A DNA stretch of 60,489 nucleotides from Mycolicibacterium flavescens (GCF_001722335.1 NZ_MIHA01000029.1:1-60489); one strand, 5' to 3'. Positions 1 through 8,404 are shown, counted from the stretch's first letter. Program-made: numbers and translations. The notes: generated from the letters alone by a model not told the origin.

Positions 1-156
1 TCCCAGGCTCAGGGTCAGCCACAGCAGATAGAACGACGCGAGATAGCCCGCGATGACCGGGGCGATCCACTTCTTGCGGCGGAAACCGTCGGAGGCCCGC
101 AGCGAGAGTGTCGCGACCACCTCGATGATGATCGCGGCGGCCAGCGTCCAATACAT
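1..156 (-). CDS. SMR family efflux protein (5' part only, cut by window edge)
   Basis: First 52 residues of a small multidrug resistance membrane protein; the rest lies left of the window. It starts at the ATG at 156-154 and reads MYWTLAAAIIIEVVATLSLR, with the membrane-embedded Glu (E12) that corresponds to the proton- and drug-binding E14 of EmrE. Its ATG overlaps the TGA of the SMR gene before it by one base, so the two are translationally coupled. Such adjacent pairs usually form hetero-oligomeric exporters (the EbrAB/YkkCD type). The family exports cationic compounds or guanidinium by proton antiport in the inner membrane; the substrate cannot be told here. Confidence 0.88.
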   Translation of the reverse strand, partial: MYWTLAAAIIIEVVATLSLRASDGFRRKKWIAPVIAGYLASFYLLWLTLSLG

Positions 157-491
157 CACGGGCCCGGCACCCGACGGTGGGAGCCGAGTTCGATCAGCAG
201 CACGCCGCCGATGATCATGCCGATGCCGACGACGATCGGGGCGGTGAACGGGTCACCGAACAGGAGCGCGGCGAACACCGCGGTGCCCGCCGTGCCGAGC
301 GCCCCCCAGATCCCGTAGGCGACGCCGACCGCCATCCCGGCGCGCAACACCAGGGTCAGCAACACGAACGCGCCGAGGTAGCCGGCGACGACGACGATCA
401 ACCACGCCGTGTGGTCCTGCGAGGCGCGCAGCGACAGGGTGGCCGCCACCTCCACGCAGATCGCCGAGCCCAGCAGCGCCCATTTGTGCAC
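156..491 (-). CDS. SMR family efflux protein
   Basis: A 111-residue protein, the usual SMR length, with four hydrophobic helices and the conserved Glu at position 14 in its first helix (AICVEVAATLSLRAS). The mid-protein GVAYGIWGALGTAG is the typical SMR helix 3 motif. It is the first gene of a two-gene operon with the SMR gene cut by the window edge (stop and start overlap as TGATG). A divergent VWA gene starts 92 bp upstream. That gap is too short for a guanidine riboswitch and shows no such fold. Proton-coupled export of small cations is known for the family; substrate and dual topology with its partner are inferred. Confidence 0.92.
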   Translation of the reverse strand: MHKWALLGSAICVEVAATLSLRASQDHTAWLIVVVAGYLGAFVLLTLVLRAGMAVGVAYGIWGALGTAGTAVFAALLFGDPFTAPIVVGIGMIIGGVLLIELGSHRRVPGP

Positions 492-583
492 GCAATCAAG
501 CTATCTGACTTGCGATGACCGGGAGTTGTCGGCGCCCGGGCGTAACCTGAAGTTTGCTGTTCTCACCGACCCGAGGAGTTCTC

Positions 584-1237
584 ATGACCGATTCCCAGCG
601 CGCGCTCATCGCTGTCCTGCTCGACCGGTCCGGGTCGATGGAGTCCATCAAGAGCGACACCGAAGGCGGGTTCGACGCGTTCATCGGGGATCAGCGCAAG
701 GCCGTCGGCGGCCTCGACGTACGGGTGACGCTGGCGCAGTTCGACACCGAATACGAGGTGGTCTACGGGAACCGGCCGGTCGCCGACGTTCCGCCGCTGC
801 AGTTGCAGCCCCGCGGCGCGACGGCCCTCTACGACGCCGTCGGCAGGCTGATCACCGACGTCGGCGCCGAACTGGCCGCGCTGCCCGAGCAGCAGCGGCC
901 CGGCCGGGTCACCGTGGTGGTGCTCACCGACGGGCACGAGAACTCCAGCAGGGAGTGGACGCACGATGCGGTGAGCAAGGCGATCGGTCGCCAGGAGAGC
1001 GAATACGCCTGGGATTTCGTCTTTCTCGGGGCGAACATGGACGCGGTGGCCATCGGTCAGCAGCTCGGTTTCCGGGCCGACCGCTCCATGACCTACGCCG
1101 CCGACGGCGACGCCGTCGGGTCCGCGTGGGCGTCCACGTCGGCCTTCGTGTCACGCCGCAACGCCGCCCCGGTCGCGGCGGAGGTCCCGGGGTTCTCCGA
1201 CGAGGACCGCCGGGCGGCCGCGGGCGCCGACCGATGA
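584..1237 (+). CDS. von Willebrand factor type A (VWA) domain protein
   Basis: A 217-residue cytoplasmic protein that is almost entirely one VWA domain. The metal-ion-dependent adhesion site is complete: DRSGSM (DxSxS) near residue 14, the Thr in RGATAL, and the Asp in VVVLTDGHEN. It should therefore bind Mg2+ and a protein ligand. The start ATG at 584 has a GAGGAG ribosome site at 573-578; a TTG 30 bases earlier is in frame but has none. The gene overlaps the downstream esterase by ATGA. No signal peptide or membrane helix is visible. The biological role is unknown. Confidence 0.88.
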   Translation: MTDSQRALIAVLLDRSGSMESIKSDTEGGFDAFIGDQRKAVGGLDVRVTLAQFDTEYEVVYGNRPVADVPPLQLQPRGATALYDAVGRLITDVGAELAALPEQQRPGRVTVVVLTDGHENSSREWTHDAVSKAIGRQESEYAWDFVFLGANMDAVAIGQQLGFRADRSMTYAADGDAVGSAWASTSAFVSRRNAAPVAAEVPGFSDEDRRAAAGADR

Positions 1238-2784
1238 CGGCGGGCCCGGACAGCGGCGACGATCTGGTCGTCGCCACCGCGCACGGCCCGGTCCGCGGCA
1301 GCGACGACGGAGTCGTCAAGTCCTGGAAGGGCATTCGCTATGCGGCCCCGCCGGCGGGGCCGCTGCGCTGGCGGCCGCCCGAGCCGCCGCCGCGCTGGAC
1401 GGAGCCGGCCGACGCGACCCGCGTCGGCCCGGTGTGCCCGCAACCGACCGATCCCCGGATCCCGATCGACCTCGGCGCGCCCCAGGGTGACGACTGTCTG
1501 AGCCTCAACGTGTGGGCGTCCTCGGACACCGAACCCGGTGCGGGCCGCCCGGTCATGGTGTGGGTGCACGGCGGCGCGTACGTGCTGGGCTCGTCGGCGC
1601 AGCCGCTCTATCACGGGCGCGCGCTGGCGGCCGGCGGTGAAGCGGTGATCGTCACCGTCAACTACCGGCTGGGCGCGCTCGGATTCCTCGACCTGTCGGC
1701 GTTCGGTGACCAGTTCGCCACCAACCTCGGACTGCGCGACGTGCTGTTCGCGCTGCAGTGGGTCCGCGAGAACATTGCCGGATTCGGGGGAGACCCGGAC
1801 CGGGTGACGGTGTTCGGCGAGTCGGCCGGCGGCGGGATCATCACCACGCTGCTGGCCAGCCCCGCCGCGGCGGGGCTGTTCGGCGCGGCGATCGCGCAGA
1901 GTTCGCCGGCCACCTCGATCTACGACCGCGAGCGCGGCCGGCGGGTCGCCGAGATGTTCCTCGACGAACTGCTCGTGCGCCCGCAGGACGCCGACACGCT
2001 CACGTCGGTGCCCACGAAGGCGCTGATGGCGGCCTCCAAGCGGGTGTTCGACCACGTCCCGGTCCGCACCCCGGGCACGCTGGCGTTCGCGCCGATCATC
2101 GACGGCGACGTTGTGCCGGGCCATCCCGTTGAGCTCGCCCGGGCCGGGCGCACCCATCCGGTGCCGCTGATCATCGGGACGAACAAGCACGAGGCCGCGC
2201 TGTTCCGGTGGATGAAGTCGCCGCTGATGCCGATCACCCCGGCCGCGATCCGAGCGATGTTCGCCGAGATCGCCGCCGAGCAGCCGGATCTACAGCTGCC
2301 CGACGAGCAGCAGATCCGGGCCGCCTACCGTGGGCGCGGCAAGACCCTGGGCATGGGGGTGGCCCGCGACATCGGGTTCCGGATGCCGTCGGTGTGGTTC
2401 GCCGAGGGGCACCGCGACGTCGCGCCGGTTCACCTGTACCGCTTCGATTTCAGCACCCCGATGCTGCGGCTGCTGCGGTTGGGCGCCGCGCACGCCACCG
2501 AACTGCCGTACGTGTGGGGCAACCTCGTCGCCGGGCCGAAGGACCCGACGTTCAAGCTCGGCGGGCTCAAGGCGGGCAGGACGGTGTCGGCCCGGATGCG
2601 GGCCCGCTGGCTGAATTTCGCCACCGACCACACACCGGCCGGCCTGCCGGGGGACCCGGTGTGGCGACCGTATCGCGCCGCCGACCGCGCCACGCTGCTG
2701 ATCGACGCGGCCGACCGGGTGGTCGACGACATCGACCGCCCGCTGCGCACCGCGTGGGGCGATCGGGTTCTCAGTTTCCGGTGA
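1234..2784 (+). CDS. carboxylesterase/lipase family protein (type B, pNB-esterase-like)
   Basis: A 516-residue alpha/beta hydrolase of the type B carboxylesterase family, which hydrolyses carboxylic esters. The oxyanion-hole HGG lies at residues 112-114 (VHGGAYVLG) and the nucleophile elbow FGESAGGG puts the catalytic serine at S197. The N-terminal GxxxSWKGIRYAAPPAGPLRW block is typical of the family. The start ATG at 1234 overlaps the VWA stop (ATGA). No signal peptide is seen, so it is probably intracellular. The natural substrate is not predictable; the family includes p-nitrobenzyl, carbamate and drug esterases. Confidence 0.93.
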   Translation: MTAGPDSGDDLVVATAHGPVRGSDDGVVKSWKGIRYAAPPAGPLRWRPPEPPPRWTEPADATRVGPVCPQPTDPRIPIDLGAPQGDDCLSLNVWASSDTEPGAGRPVMVWVHGGAYVLGSSAQPLYHGRALAAGGEAVIVTVNYRLGALGFLDLSAFGDQFATNLGLRDVLFALQWVRENIAGFGGDPDRVTVFGESAGGGIITTLLASPAAAGLFGAAIAQSSPATSIYDRERGRRVAEMFLDELLVRPQDADTLTSVPTKALMAASKRVFDHVPVRTPGTLAFAPIIDGDVVPGHPVELARAGRTHPVPLIIGTNKHEAALFRWMKSPLMPITPAAIRAMFAEIAAEQPDLQLPDEQQIRAAYRGRGKTLGMGVARDIGFRMPSVWFAEGHRDVAPVHLYRFDFSTPMLRLLRLGAAHATELPYVWGNLVAGPKDPTFKLGGLKAGRTVSARMRARWLNFATDHTPAGLPGDPVWRPYRAADRATLLIDAADRVVDDIDRPLRTAWGDRVLSFR

Positions 2785-2812
2785 GTCGTATGCTTTGGCC
2801 GGAGGTGTCGAC

Positions 2813-3736
2813 GTGGACGTAAGTGCTGCCTTCGCGCACGTGCTGCCGCCGCTGATGCATGATCCGGTCACCTTCGCGGTGCCGTTCTTCCTGCTGCTGT
2901 TGGTGATCGAGTGGGCCGCCGCGCGCCGCCTGGCGCACGAGGAGGCCGACCGGGCGCCGACGGGTGCCTACCAGCGCGCCGACGCGTGGGCCAGCATCTG
3001 GATGGGTGTGGTGTCGATCGGCACCAGTGGGGTGGTGAACTTCCTCGCGCTGCTGGGCTACGCGGCGCTCTACGTCTACGTGGCGCCCTGGCAGTTGCCG
3101 GCCGACGCCTGGTACACGTGGGTGATCGCGATCGTAGGTGTCGATCTGTGCTACTACGCCTACCACCGCATCGCGCACCGCGTGCGGCTGATCTGGGCCA
3201 CCCACCAGGCGCACCACTCCAGCCAGTACTTCAACTTCGCGACCGCGCTGCGCCAGAAGTGGAACATCAGCGGCGACGTGTTCCTGCGCGCGCTGATGCC
3301 GCTGCTCGGGGTGCCGCCGTGGATCGTGTTCGCCAGCTTCTCGATCAACCTGATATACCAGTTCTGGATCCACACCGAGCGCATCGGAAAGCTCTGGGCG
3401 CCATTTGAGTTCGTGTTCAATACGCCGTCGCACCATCGGGTGCACCACGGGATGGATCAACAGTATCTGGACAAGAACTACGGCGGCATCTTCATCCTGT
3501 GGGACCGCGTGTTCGGCACGTTCGCGGCCGAGACCACCCGCCCGCACTACGGGCTGACCAAGCAGGTCGACACCTACAACATCTGGACGCTGCAGACCCA
3601 CGAATACGTGGCGATGGCCCGCGACGTCCGGGCCGCGACGCGCTGGCGCGACAAACTGGGCTACATCTTCGGCCCGCCCGGATGGGCACCGGCGGTGCGT
3701 CGCCCGGCACGCGAGAAGGCAGCGGTTGACGCGTAA
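2813..3736 (+). CDS. sterol desaturase/fatty acid hydroxylase family membrane protein
   Basis: About 307 residues, integral membrane, with the di-iron histidine clusters of the family: HRIAHR, HQAHHSS, and HHRVHH followed later by a further His. These coordinate the two irons that activate O2 for C-H hydroxylation or desaturation of a lipid. Several hydrophobic helices precede the first cluster. I chose GTG at 2813 because GGAGG at 2801-2805 sits seven bases before it; an in-frame TTG at 2795 is possible. The gene starts 28 bp after the esterase stop and may be cotranscribed with it. Substrate (sterol, fatty acid or carotenoid) is unknown. Confidence 0.9.
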   Translation: MDVSAAFAHVLPPLMHDPVTFAVPFFLLLLVIEWAAARRLAHEEADRAPTGAYQRADAWASIWMGVVSIGTSGVVNFLALLGYAALYVYVAPWQLPADAWYTWVIAIVGVDLCYYAYHRIAHRVRLIWATHQAHHSSQYFNFATALRQKWNISGDVFLRALMPLLGVPPWIVFASFSINLIYQFWIHTERIGKLWAPFEFVFNTPSHHRVHHGMDQQYLDKNYGGIFILWDRVFGTFAAETTRPHYGLTKQVDTYNIWTLQTHEYVAMARDVRAATRWRDKLGYIFGPPGWAPAVRRPAREKAAVDA

Positions 3737-3782
3737 TCGCCGCAGCCGGCATCAAACGTCCGCGGCCACGTCTTCGCACCCG

Positions 3783-3788
3783 TAGTCT
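3783..3788 (+). promoter_or_regulatory. candidate -10 element of a leaderless promoter
   Basis: TAGTCT, eight bases before the GTG of the flavoprotein gene that starts at 3797, fits the TANNNT -10 element. No Shine-Dalgarno sequence lies between it and the GTG, so transcription probably starts at or next to the start codon, as in many mycobacterial leaderless mRNAs. This is a pattern inference only. Confidence 0.35.
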
Positions 3789-3796
3789 GCGGCGTT

Positions 3797-5203
3797 GTGG
3801 ACACCGTCTTCGACGCGCCGGTCGACCCTGCCCTGATCGAACGTGCCCTTGCGCCAAGCACGTTCGGTTCGATGTGGTTGGACATCGCCCGGCCTGACCG
3901 GCCGGCGCTGACCGGGCCGACGACGTGTGACCTGGTGGTGGTCGGCGGCGGCTACACCGGCCTGTGGACCGCACTGCACGCCGCGCAACGCGACCCCGGC
4001 AAACGGATCGTGCTGATCGACGCGCACCGCATCGGCTGGGCGGCCTCCGGTCGCAACGGCGGCTTCGTCGACGCCAGCCTCACCCACGGCGAGGAGAACG
4101 GAAAAGCCCGCTGGCCCAACGAAATCGCGACTCTCGACGAGATGGGGCGTGACAACCTCGACGGGATGCAGGCCGAACTGCAGCGGCTGGAGCTGGACAC
4201 CGAATGGCAGCGCACCGGAATGCTGACAGTGGCCACCGAACCCCATCAGGTCGAGTGGCTGCAGCGCAGCGCCGCGGCCGGACAGGGACAGTTCCTGGAC
4301 ACCGACGCGGTGCGTGCCCAGGTCGACTCGCCGACCTACCTGGCCGGGCTGTTCGACGCCCACACCTGCGCCATCGTGCACCCGGCCAAGCTCGCGCTCG
4401 AGCTGGCCCGGGCCTGTGAGCAGGCCGGTGTGCGGATCTACGAGCACACCAACGCCCGGCGGGTGGACTCCGGGGGTGTGGGCCTGCGCATCGAGACCGG
4501 CGAGGCGGTCGTCACCGCCCGCGAGGCGGTGCTGGCCACCAACGTGTATCCGAGCCTGCTCAGACGCAACCGGCTGCACACCGTGCCCGTGTACGACTAC
4601 GTGCTGGCCTCCGAACCGCTGACCGCCCGTCAGCTCGACCGCATCGGCTGGCGCGGCCGCCAGGGTGTCGGCGACTGCGCCAACCAGTTCCACTACTACC
4701 GGCTGACCATGGACAACCGGATCGTGTGGGGCGGCTACGACGCCGTCTACCACTTCGGCCGCCGCGTCGACCCGGCGTATGAGGACCGGCCGCAGACCTA
4801 CCGTCGCCTGGCCGCGCACTTCTTCCTGACCTTTCCGCAACTCGACGACGTGCGGTTCAGCCACCGGTGGGCCGGTGCCATCGACACCAACACCCGGTTC
4901 TGCGCGCACTGGGGTCTGGCGCGCGGCGGCCGGGTGGCCTACGTCAACGGGTTCACCGGGTTGGGGGTGGGCGCGGCGCGGTTCGCCGCCGACGTGTGCC
5001 TGGACCTCCTCGACGGCCGGCCCACCCCGCGCACGCGGTTGGAGATGGTGCGTCGCCGCCCGCTGCCCTTCCCGCCCGAGCCGCTGGCCGGCGTGGGTAT
5101 CCAGGCGACGCGCTGGTCGCTGGACCGCGCCGACCATCGCGCGGGCCGGCGCAATGTGTTCCTGCGGACCCTCGACGCGCTCGGTCTGGGTTTCGATTCC
5201 TGA
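3797..5203 (+). CDS. FAD-dependent amine oxidase-like oxidoreductase (DAO family)
   Basis: A 468-residue flavoprotein of the D-amino-acid oxidase superfamily, closest in pattern to gamma-glutamylputrescine oxidase and related enzymes that oxidise an amine with FAD. The dinucleotide motif VVGGGYTG is at residues 48-55, followed by the SGRNGGF block near residue 90 that is characteristic of PuuB-like members. The C-terminal GFTGLGVGAARFAAD loop closes the FAD site. The GTG start at 3797 lacks a ribosome site and may be leaderless. It stands alone, with no puu genes nearby, so the substrate is open. Confidence 0.88.
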   Translation: MDTVFDAPVDPALIERALAPSTFGSMWLDIARPDRPALTGPTTCDLVVVGGGYTGLWTALHAAQRDPGKRIVLIDAHRIGWAASGRNGGFVDASLTHGEENGKARWPNEIATLDEMGRDNLDGMQAELQRLELDTEWQRTGMLTVATEPHQVEWLQRSAAAGQGQFLDTDAVRAQVDSPTYLAGLFDAHTCAIVHPAKLALELARACEQAGVRIYEHTNARRVDSGGVGLRIETGEAVVTAREAVLATNVYPSLLRRNRLHTVPVYDYVLASEPLTARQLDRIGWRGRQGVGDCANQFHYYRLTMDNRIVWGGYDAVYHFGRRVDPAYEDRPQTYRRLAAHFFLTFPQLDDVRFSHRWAGAIDTNTRFCAHWGLARGGRVAYVNGFTGLGVGAARFAADVCLDLLDGRPTPRTRLEMVRRRPLPFPPEPLAGVGIQATRWSLDRADHRAGRRNVFLRTLDALGLGFDS

Positions 5204-5416
5204 GGCGTCAGCCGCAGGGGATTAGCTGACTGGCGAGACGGCGATCCGGCTGACGCGTAACGTTTCGGTCACGGTGATCGATGGGCAAATCACGGGACCA
5301 TCGTCGAGTGGTTGCTCCGGCCACCGGGCGTGACTGCCAGCTCACGCGCCGGGGTAGGAGAGTCCGCGACACCTGGAACCGGGCACCGTCATTGGACCGG
5401 AAGAGCGGAGGCGGCC

Positions 5417-6127
5417 ATGGGCCGACGATGGATTCGTGCACTCGCGGCGGTGGCCGCCCCCGTGGCGGCGCTCGTGTTGCCGTCGGCACCCGCCCCGGCG
5501 AATCCCGGCGTCGTGGTCTATCCCGGGATGGAGATCCGCCAGGACTCCAACGTGTGCACGCTCGGCTTCGTCGAACCGCAGGCCCGGATCGCGTTCACCG
5601 CCGGCCACTGCCGCGGCAGCGGACCGGTGCGCGACCGGCACGGCAACCTGATCGGGATGCAGGCGGTGTTCCGCGACAACACGCCCAACGGCGCGACCGT
5701 CGACACCAATCACCAGATCGCCGACTGGGAGGCCATCACGCTGGCCCCCGACGTCCAGGTCAACAACGTCCTGCCGGGTGGCCGGATGCTGGTCGTCGAC
5801 CCCGGTTTCGCGCCGGCCGCCGGCCAGCCGGTCTGCCACTTCGGGGTGGTCACCGGCGAGAGCTGCGGCACGGTCGAGGCCGTCAACAACGGCTGGTTCA
5901 CGATGGGCAACGGAGTGGTCAGCCAGAAGGGCGACTCGGGCGGGCCGGTGTATGTGATCACCCCCGACAACCGCGCGGCGATCATCGGCATGTTCAACAG
6001 CACCTGGGGCCGGTATCCGGCCGCGGTGTCCTGGCAGACCGCCAGTCAGCAGGCCCGCGAGGACGTCATCTCGGCGGCCTCGGCCAACGTCGGGCCGCCG
6101 CCGCCGCCGGCAGTGCCGATGCCCTGA
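5417..6127 (+). CDS. secreted trypsin-like serine protease (S1 family)
   Basis: A 236-residue exported protein with a basic N-terminus, a hydrophobic Ala-rich segment and a likely signal-peptidase site near residues 28-34. The chymotrypsin triad is visible: H64 in FTAGHC, D103 in ADWEAITLA, and S174 in GDSGGP. Two Cys pairs could form disulfides. It matches the position and type of M. tuberculosis Rv1815. The ATG at 5417 follows GGAGG at 5408-5412. The mature enzyme is expected in the periplasm or culture filtrate. Its neighbour on the other strand ends one base further on (convergent). Confidence 0.9.
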   Translation: MGRRWIRALAAVAAPVAALVLPSAPAPANPGVVVYPGMEIRQDSNVCTLGFVEPQARIAFTAGHCRGSGPVRDRHGNLIGMQAVFRDNTPNGATVDTNHQIADWEAITLAPDVQVNNVLPGGRMLVVDPGFAPAAGQPVCHFGVVTGESCGTVEAVNNGWFTMGNGVVSQKGDSGGPVYVITPDNRAAIIGMFNSTWGRYPAAVSWQTASQQAREDVISAASANVGPPPPPAVPMP

Positions 6128-6568
6128 TCAGGGCAGCATTTCGAACACCGGGATCGTGGGCGCGACCGCACGGATCTCGTCGTCGCCCGACCGCGGGGTC
6201 AACCCGCCGACGTGCCCTTTGACCTCCCAGAACCACCGGTCCAGATAGCGCCGGAGCAGGTCGGTTTTCGCGTCGTCGGCCACCTCGGCGATCCGGCGCT
6301 CGCGGCGGCGCCAGCGGGGGCCGACCTCAACCGCGCCGGCCACCCGCGCGTTGCGCGCCCACTGGGTGTTGCCGCGCGGCGACACGACGTAGTCGCGGCC
6401 GTCGACGGTGAGCACGTTGACCACCACGGTGCGCCGTTTCCCGGATTTCCGGCCGCGCACCTGCAGCGCCCGGGTTCCGGCCACGCTGACACCCGCTTCG
6501 GCCAGCCAGCGGAACAGCGTGTTGACGGCGCGGGCGGCGCCGTTCGGTTCGTCGTAACGCACGGTCAT
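6128..6568 (-). CDS. deazaflavin (F420)-dependent nitroreductase family protein
   Basis: A 146-residue split-barrel FDOR-A type protein of the Ddn family, which uses reduced F420 to reduce nitroaromatics, quinones or other acceptors. The block TRALQVRGRKSGKRRT and the following strand with SPRGNTQWARNARVAG are the typical F420-phosphate binding segments. The length matches M. tuberculosis Ddn. It is divergent from the TetR gene at 6672, and two palindromic operators lie between them, so it is likely a regulated target of that repressor. The true substrate is unknown. Confidence 0.88.
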   Translation of the reverse strand: MTVRYDEPNGAARAVNTLFRWLAEAGVSVAGTRALQVRGRKSGKRRTVVVNVLTVDGRDYVVSPRGNTQWARNARVAGAVEVGPRWRRRERRIAEVADDAKTDLLRRYLDRWFWEVKGHVGGLTPRSGDDEIRAVAPTIPVFEMLP

Positions 6569-6588
6569 GTTCGTGTCCCTTCAATATT

Positions 6589-6603
6589 GAGAGCGGTGCT
6601 CTC
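6589..6603. promoter_or_regulatory. TetR-type operator 1 (palindrome)
   Basis: GAGAGCGGTGCTCTC is a perfect 6-bp inverted repeat around GGT, 21 bp before the reductase start. The sequence continues as GTTTC and recurs almost exactly at 6636-6655, which suggests two binding sites for the divergently encoded TetR protein. Confidence 0.6.
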
Positions 6604-6635
6604 GTTTCAGGGTGACACGCGTGGGACGGTAAAAC

Positions 6636-6655
6636 AAGAGCGGTGATCTCGTTTC
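6636..6655. promoter_or_regulatory. TetR-type operator 2 (repeat of operator 1)
   Basis: AAGAGCGGTGATCTCGTTTC matches operator 1 plus its right flank (6589-6608) at 18 of 20 positions, 47 bp downstream of it. It lies 17 bp before the TetR start, so it could mediate autorepression while operator 1 controls the reductase. Confidence 0.58.
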
Positions 6656-6671
6656 GTGTCACACTCACCGG

Positions 6672-7349
6672 ATGGGCAAACGGCAGGAGAGTCGCGACCG
6701 GATCGAGGCGCAGATCGTCGAGCTGGCGCGCGGACAGCTGGAGACCGCGGGGGCGGGCGGCCTGTCGCTGCGCGCGATCGCCCGCGATCTCGGCATGGTG
6801 TCGTCGGCGGTGTACCGGTACGTGGCCAGCCGCGACGAACTGCTGACCCTGCTGCTGGTCGACGCCTACTCCAGCCTCGCCGAGCACGTGGACAGCGCGC
6901 GCGCCGACGGTGATTGGCGGGATCAACTGCTCGCGATGGCGCGCGCGGCGCGGGAATGGGCACTCGAGCGGCCGGCGCTGTGGGCGCTGCTGTACGGCAG
7001 CCCGGTGCCCGGTTACCACGCCCCCCGGGAGCGCACGGTTGGCCCGGGCACCCGGGTGGTGGCCGCACTGCTCGACGTCGTATCCGCCGGGATCGTCGCG
7101 GGCGACATCCGGTCCTCGAAAGCTACTGCGCCCCAGCCGTTGTCGTCGGACTACGAACGGCTGCGCGAGGAGTTCGGCTTCACGGGCGACGACGCCGCGG
7201 TGACCAGGAGCCTGCTGCTGTGGGCGGGATTGATCGGCGCGATCAGCCTCGAGGTGTTCGGCCAGTACGGCCCCGACACCCTCACCGAGCCGGCAATGCT
7301 GTTCGACCGGCAGATCGGGCTTCTCACCGACACCTTGATTAACCCTTGA
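6672..7349 (+). CDS. TetR/AcrR family transcriptional regulator (Rv1816-like)
   Basis: A 225-residue TetR regulator. Residues about 8-55 carry the helix-turn-helix (LSLRAIARDLGMVSSAVYRY) followed by the usual RDELLTLLLVDAY. The C-terminal half is the WHG-type ligand-binding domain (ALERPALWALLYGSPVPGY). It corresponds by position and type to Rv1816. It is divergent from the F420-type reductase, and two near-identical palindromes occupy the shared promoter, so local repression relieved by an unknown ligand is likely. The ATG at 6672 is the only sensible start. Confidence 0.92.
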   Translation: MGKRQESRDRIEAQIVELARGQLETAGAGGLSLRAIARDLGMVSSAVYRYVASRDELLTLLLVDAYSSLAEHVDSARADGDWRDQLLAMARAAREWALERPALWALLYGSPVPGYHAPRERTVGPGTRVVAALLDVVSAGIVAGDIRSSKATAPQPLSSDYERLREEFGFTGDDAAVTRSLLLWAGLIGAISLEVFGQYGPDTLTEPAMLFDRQIGLLTDTLINP

Positions 7350-7359
7350 CTTATATAAG
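7350..7359. promoter_or_regulatory. palindrome before the ArsR gene, possible operator
   Basis: CTTATATAAG is a perfect 10-bp palindrome in an unusually AT-rich patch between the TetR stop and the ArsR start at 7375. ArsR repressors usually bind AT-rich palindromes over their own promoter. The location fits autoregulation, but the site is short. Confidence 0.4.
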
Positions 7360-7374
7360 CTGACACTTAGACTC

Positions 7375-7719
7375 ATGGGCGTGCACGCGTTCGATATCCT
7401 GGGCGATCCGGTCCGGCGCCGGATCCTGGAACTGCTCGCCGACGGTGAGCTCGCGGCGGGCGCCATCGCCGACACCATCCAGGCCGAGTTCGCGATCACC
7501 CAACCCGCGGTGTCCCAACATCTGAAAGTACTGCGCGACAACGGGTTCACCTCGGTCCGCCCGGACGGCCAGCGCCGGCTCTACGCGGTCAACGGCGACG
7601 CCCTGCGCGACGTCGACGAGTGGCTCGCGGGCTTCCGCCGCTTCTGGGCGCCGCGCCTGGACGCGCTGGGAACCGAGATCGCCCGGGGAAAACGACAACG
7701 ACGAAAGAAGGCACCATGA
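7375..7719 (+). CDS. ArsR/SmtB family winged-helix regulator
   Basis: A 114-residue ArsR-type repressor. The winged helix is clear: FDILGDPVRRRILELLADGE, then AITQPAVSQHLKVLRDNG as the recognition helix and VRPDGQRRLYAVN as the wing. It has no Cys, so metal sensing by thiolates is unlikely. Its stop overlaps the ATG of an SRPBCC (AHSA1-type) gene. ArsR/SRPBCC pairs are a common actinobacterial arrangement in which the repressor controls its partner. An AT-rich palindrome sits upstream at 7350-7359. Confidence 0.92.
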   Translation: MGVHAFDILGDPVRRRILELLADGELAAGAIADTIQAEFAITQPAVSQHLKVLRDNGFTSVRPDGQRRLYAVNGDALRDVDEWLAGFRRFWAPRLDALGTEIARGKRQRRKKAP

Positions 7720-8354
7720 CCGAGATCGACGTCGACCACCAGATCAACGCGGTGCAGCGCACGCTCGGCACCAGGACGATCGAGGCCGGAGAGGCGCACG
7801 TCGTCACGATCACCCAGACCTACGACACCGACCGCGACGACCTGTGGGACGCGGTCACCAACATCGAGCGCATTCCGCGGTGGCTCATGCCGATCACCGG
7901 CGAACTCGAACCGGGTGGGTCATATCAGTTGCACGGCAACGCCAGCGGCAAAGTGCTGACCTGCGATCCGCCGAAGAACTTCACCGCGACCTGGGAGTTC
8001 GCCGGCAACGTCAGCTGGATCGACGTCACCGTCGAGGGCGTGGACGCCGACCGGGCGCGACTGGTGATCGAGCACATCGCGGTCGTCGGCGACGAGATGT
8101 CCCTGCAGTTCGGGCCCGGCGCCGTCGGCATCGGTTGGGACTCCATGGTTCTCGGCCTGGCGCTGCACCTGGCGACCGGCGAGTCGATCGACCCCGGCTT
8201 CGGGGAGCAGTGGGTGACCACCCCGGGGGGCCGCCGCTTCCTGGCGCTGTCCAACGAGGCCTGGTACGAGCAGAACGTCGCTGCCGGCGCCGACCCGGCT
8301 CAGGCCCGTGCGGCCGCCGACCGGTGCCTGGCCGCCTACCTCGGCGAGGCCTGA
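7716..8354 (+). CDS. SRPBCC (START/AHSA1-like) domain protein
   Basis: A 212-residue START-superfamily protein. The AHSA1-type core lies at about residues 30-150, beginning VTITQTYDTDRDDLWDAVTN and followed by IPRWLMPITGELEPGGSY. These proteins form a hydrophobic pocket that binds small ligands, but no reaction can be assigned. The ATG at 7716 overlaps the ArsR stop (ATGA), so the two are one operon. The C-terminal extension is rich in Ala and probably helical. Confidence 0.88.
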   Translation: MTEIDVDHQINAVQRTLGTRTIEAGEAHVVTITQTYDTDRDDLWDAVTNIERIPRWLMPITGELEPGGSYQLHGNASGKVLTCDPPKNFTATWEFAGNVSWIDVTVEGVDADRARLVIEHIAVVGDEMSLQFGPGAVGIGWDSMVLGLALHLATGESIDPGFGEQWVTTPGGRRFLALSNEAWYEQNVAAGADPAQARAAADRCLAAYLGEA

Positions 8355-8356
8355 AC

Positions 8357-8370
8357 TAGAACACGTTCTA
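8357..8370. promoter_or_regulatory. KstR-type operator box
   Basis: TAGAACACGTTCTA matches the KstR consensus TNNAACNNGTTNNA at every fixed base and is a perfect inverted repeat, extending to CTAGAAC/GTTCTAG at 8356-8371. KstR represses cholesterol catabolism genes in mycobacteria and is released by 3-oxo-cholestenoyl-CoA ligands. The box lies just upstream of the putative -10 at 8392, covering the -35 region of the downstream operon. Confidence 0.75.
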
Positions 8371-8391
8371 GCCAACCGGGCGGGCCGGGGA

Positions 8392-8397
8392 TATCCT
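8392..8397 (+). promoter_or_regulatory. candidate -10 element, leaderless start of VOC operon
   Basis: TATCCT ends seven bases before the ATG at 8405, with no ribosome site between. This is the spacing expected if transcription starts at the A of the start codon. With the KstR box at 8357-8370, the promoter would be blocked when KstR is bound. Confidence 0.45.
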
Positions 8398-8404
8398 CGA
8401 CGCG

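Noticed and set aside
492..583. A riboswitch (guanidine type) before the SMR pair
   Set aside because: The gap is only 92 bp and lacks the conserved ykkC motifs.
409..2784. A 791-codon frame that would fuse upstream sequence to the esterase
   Set aside because: The part before 1234 overlaps the VWA gene in another frame and is Arg-rich; the esterase family start lies at the ATGA overlap.
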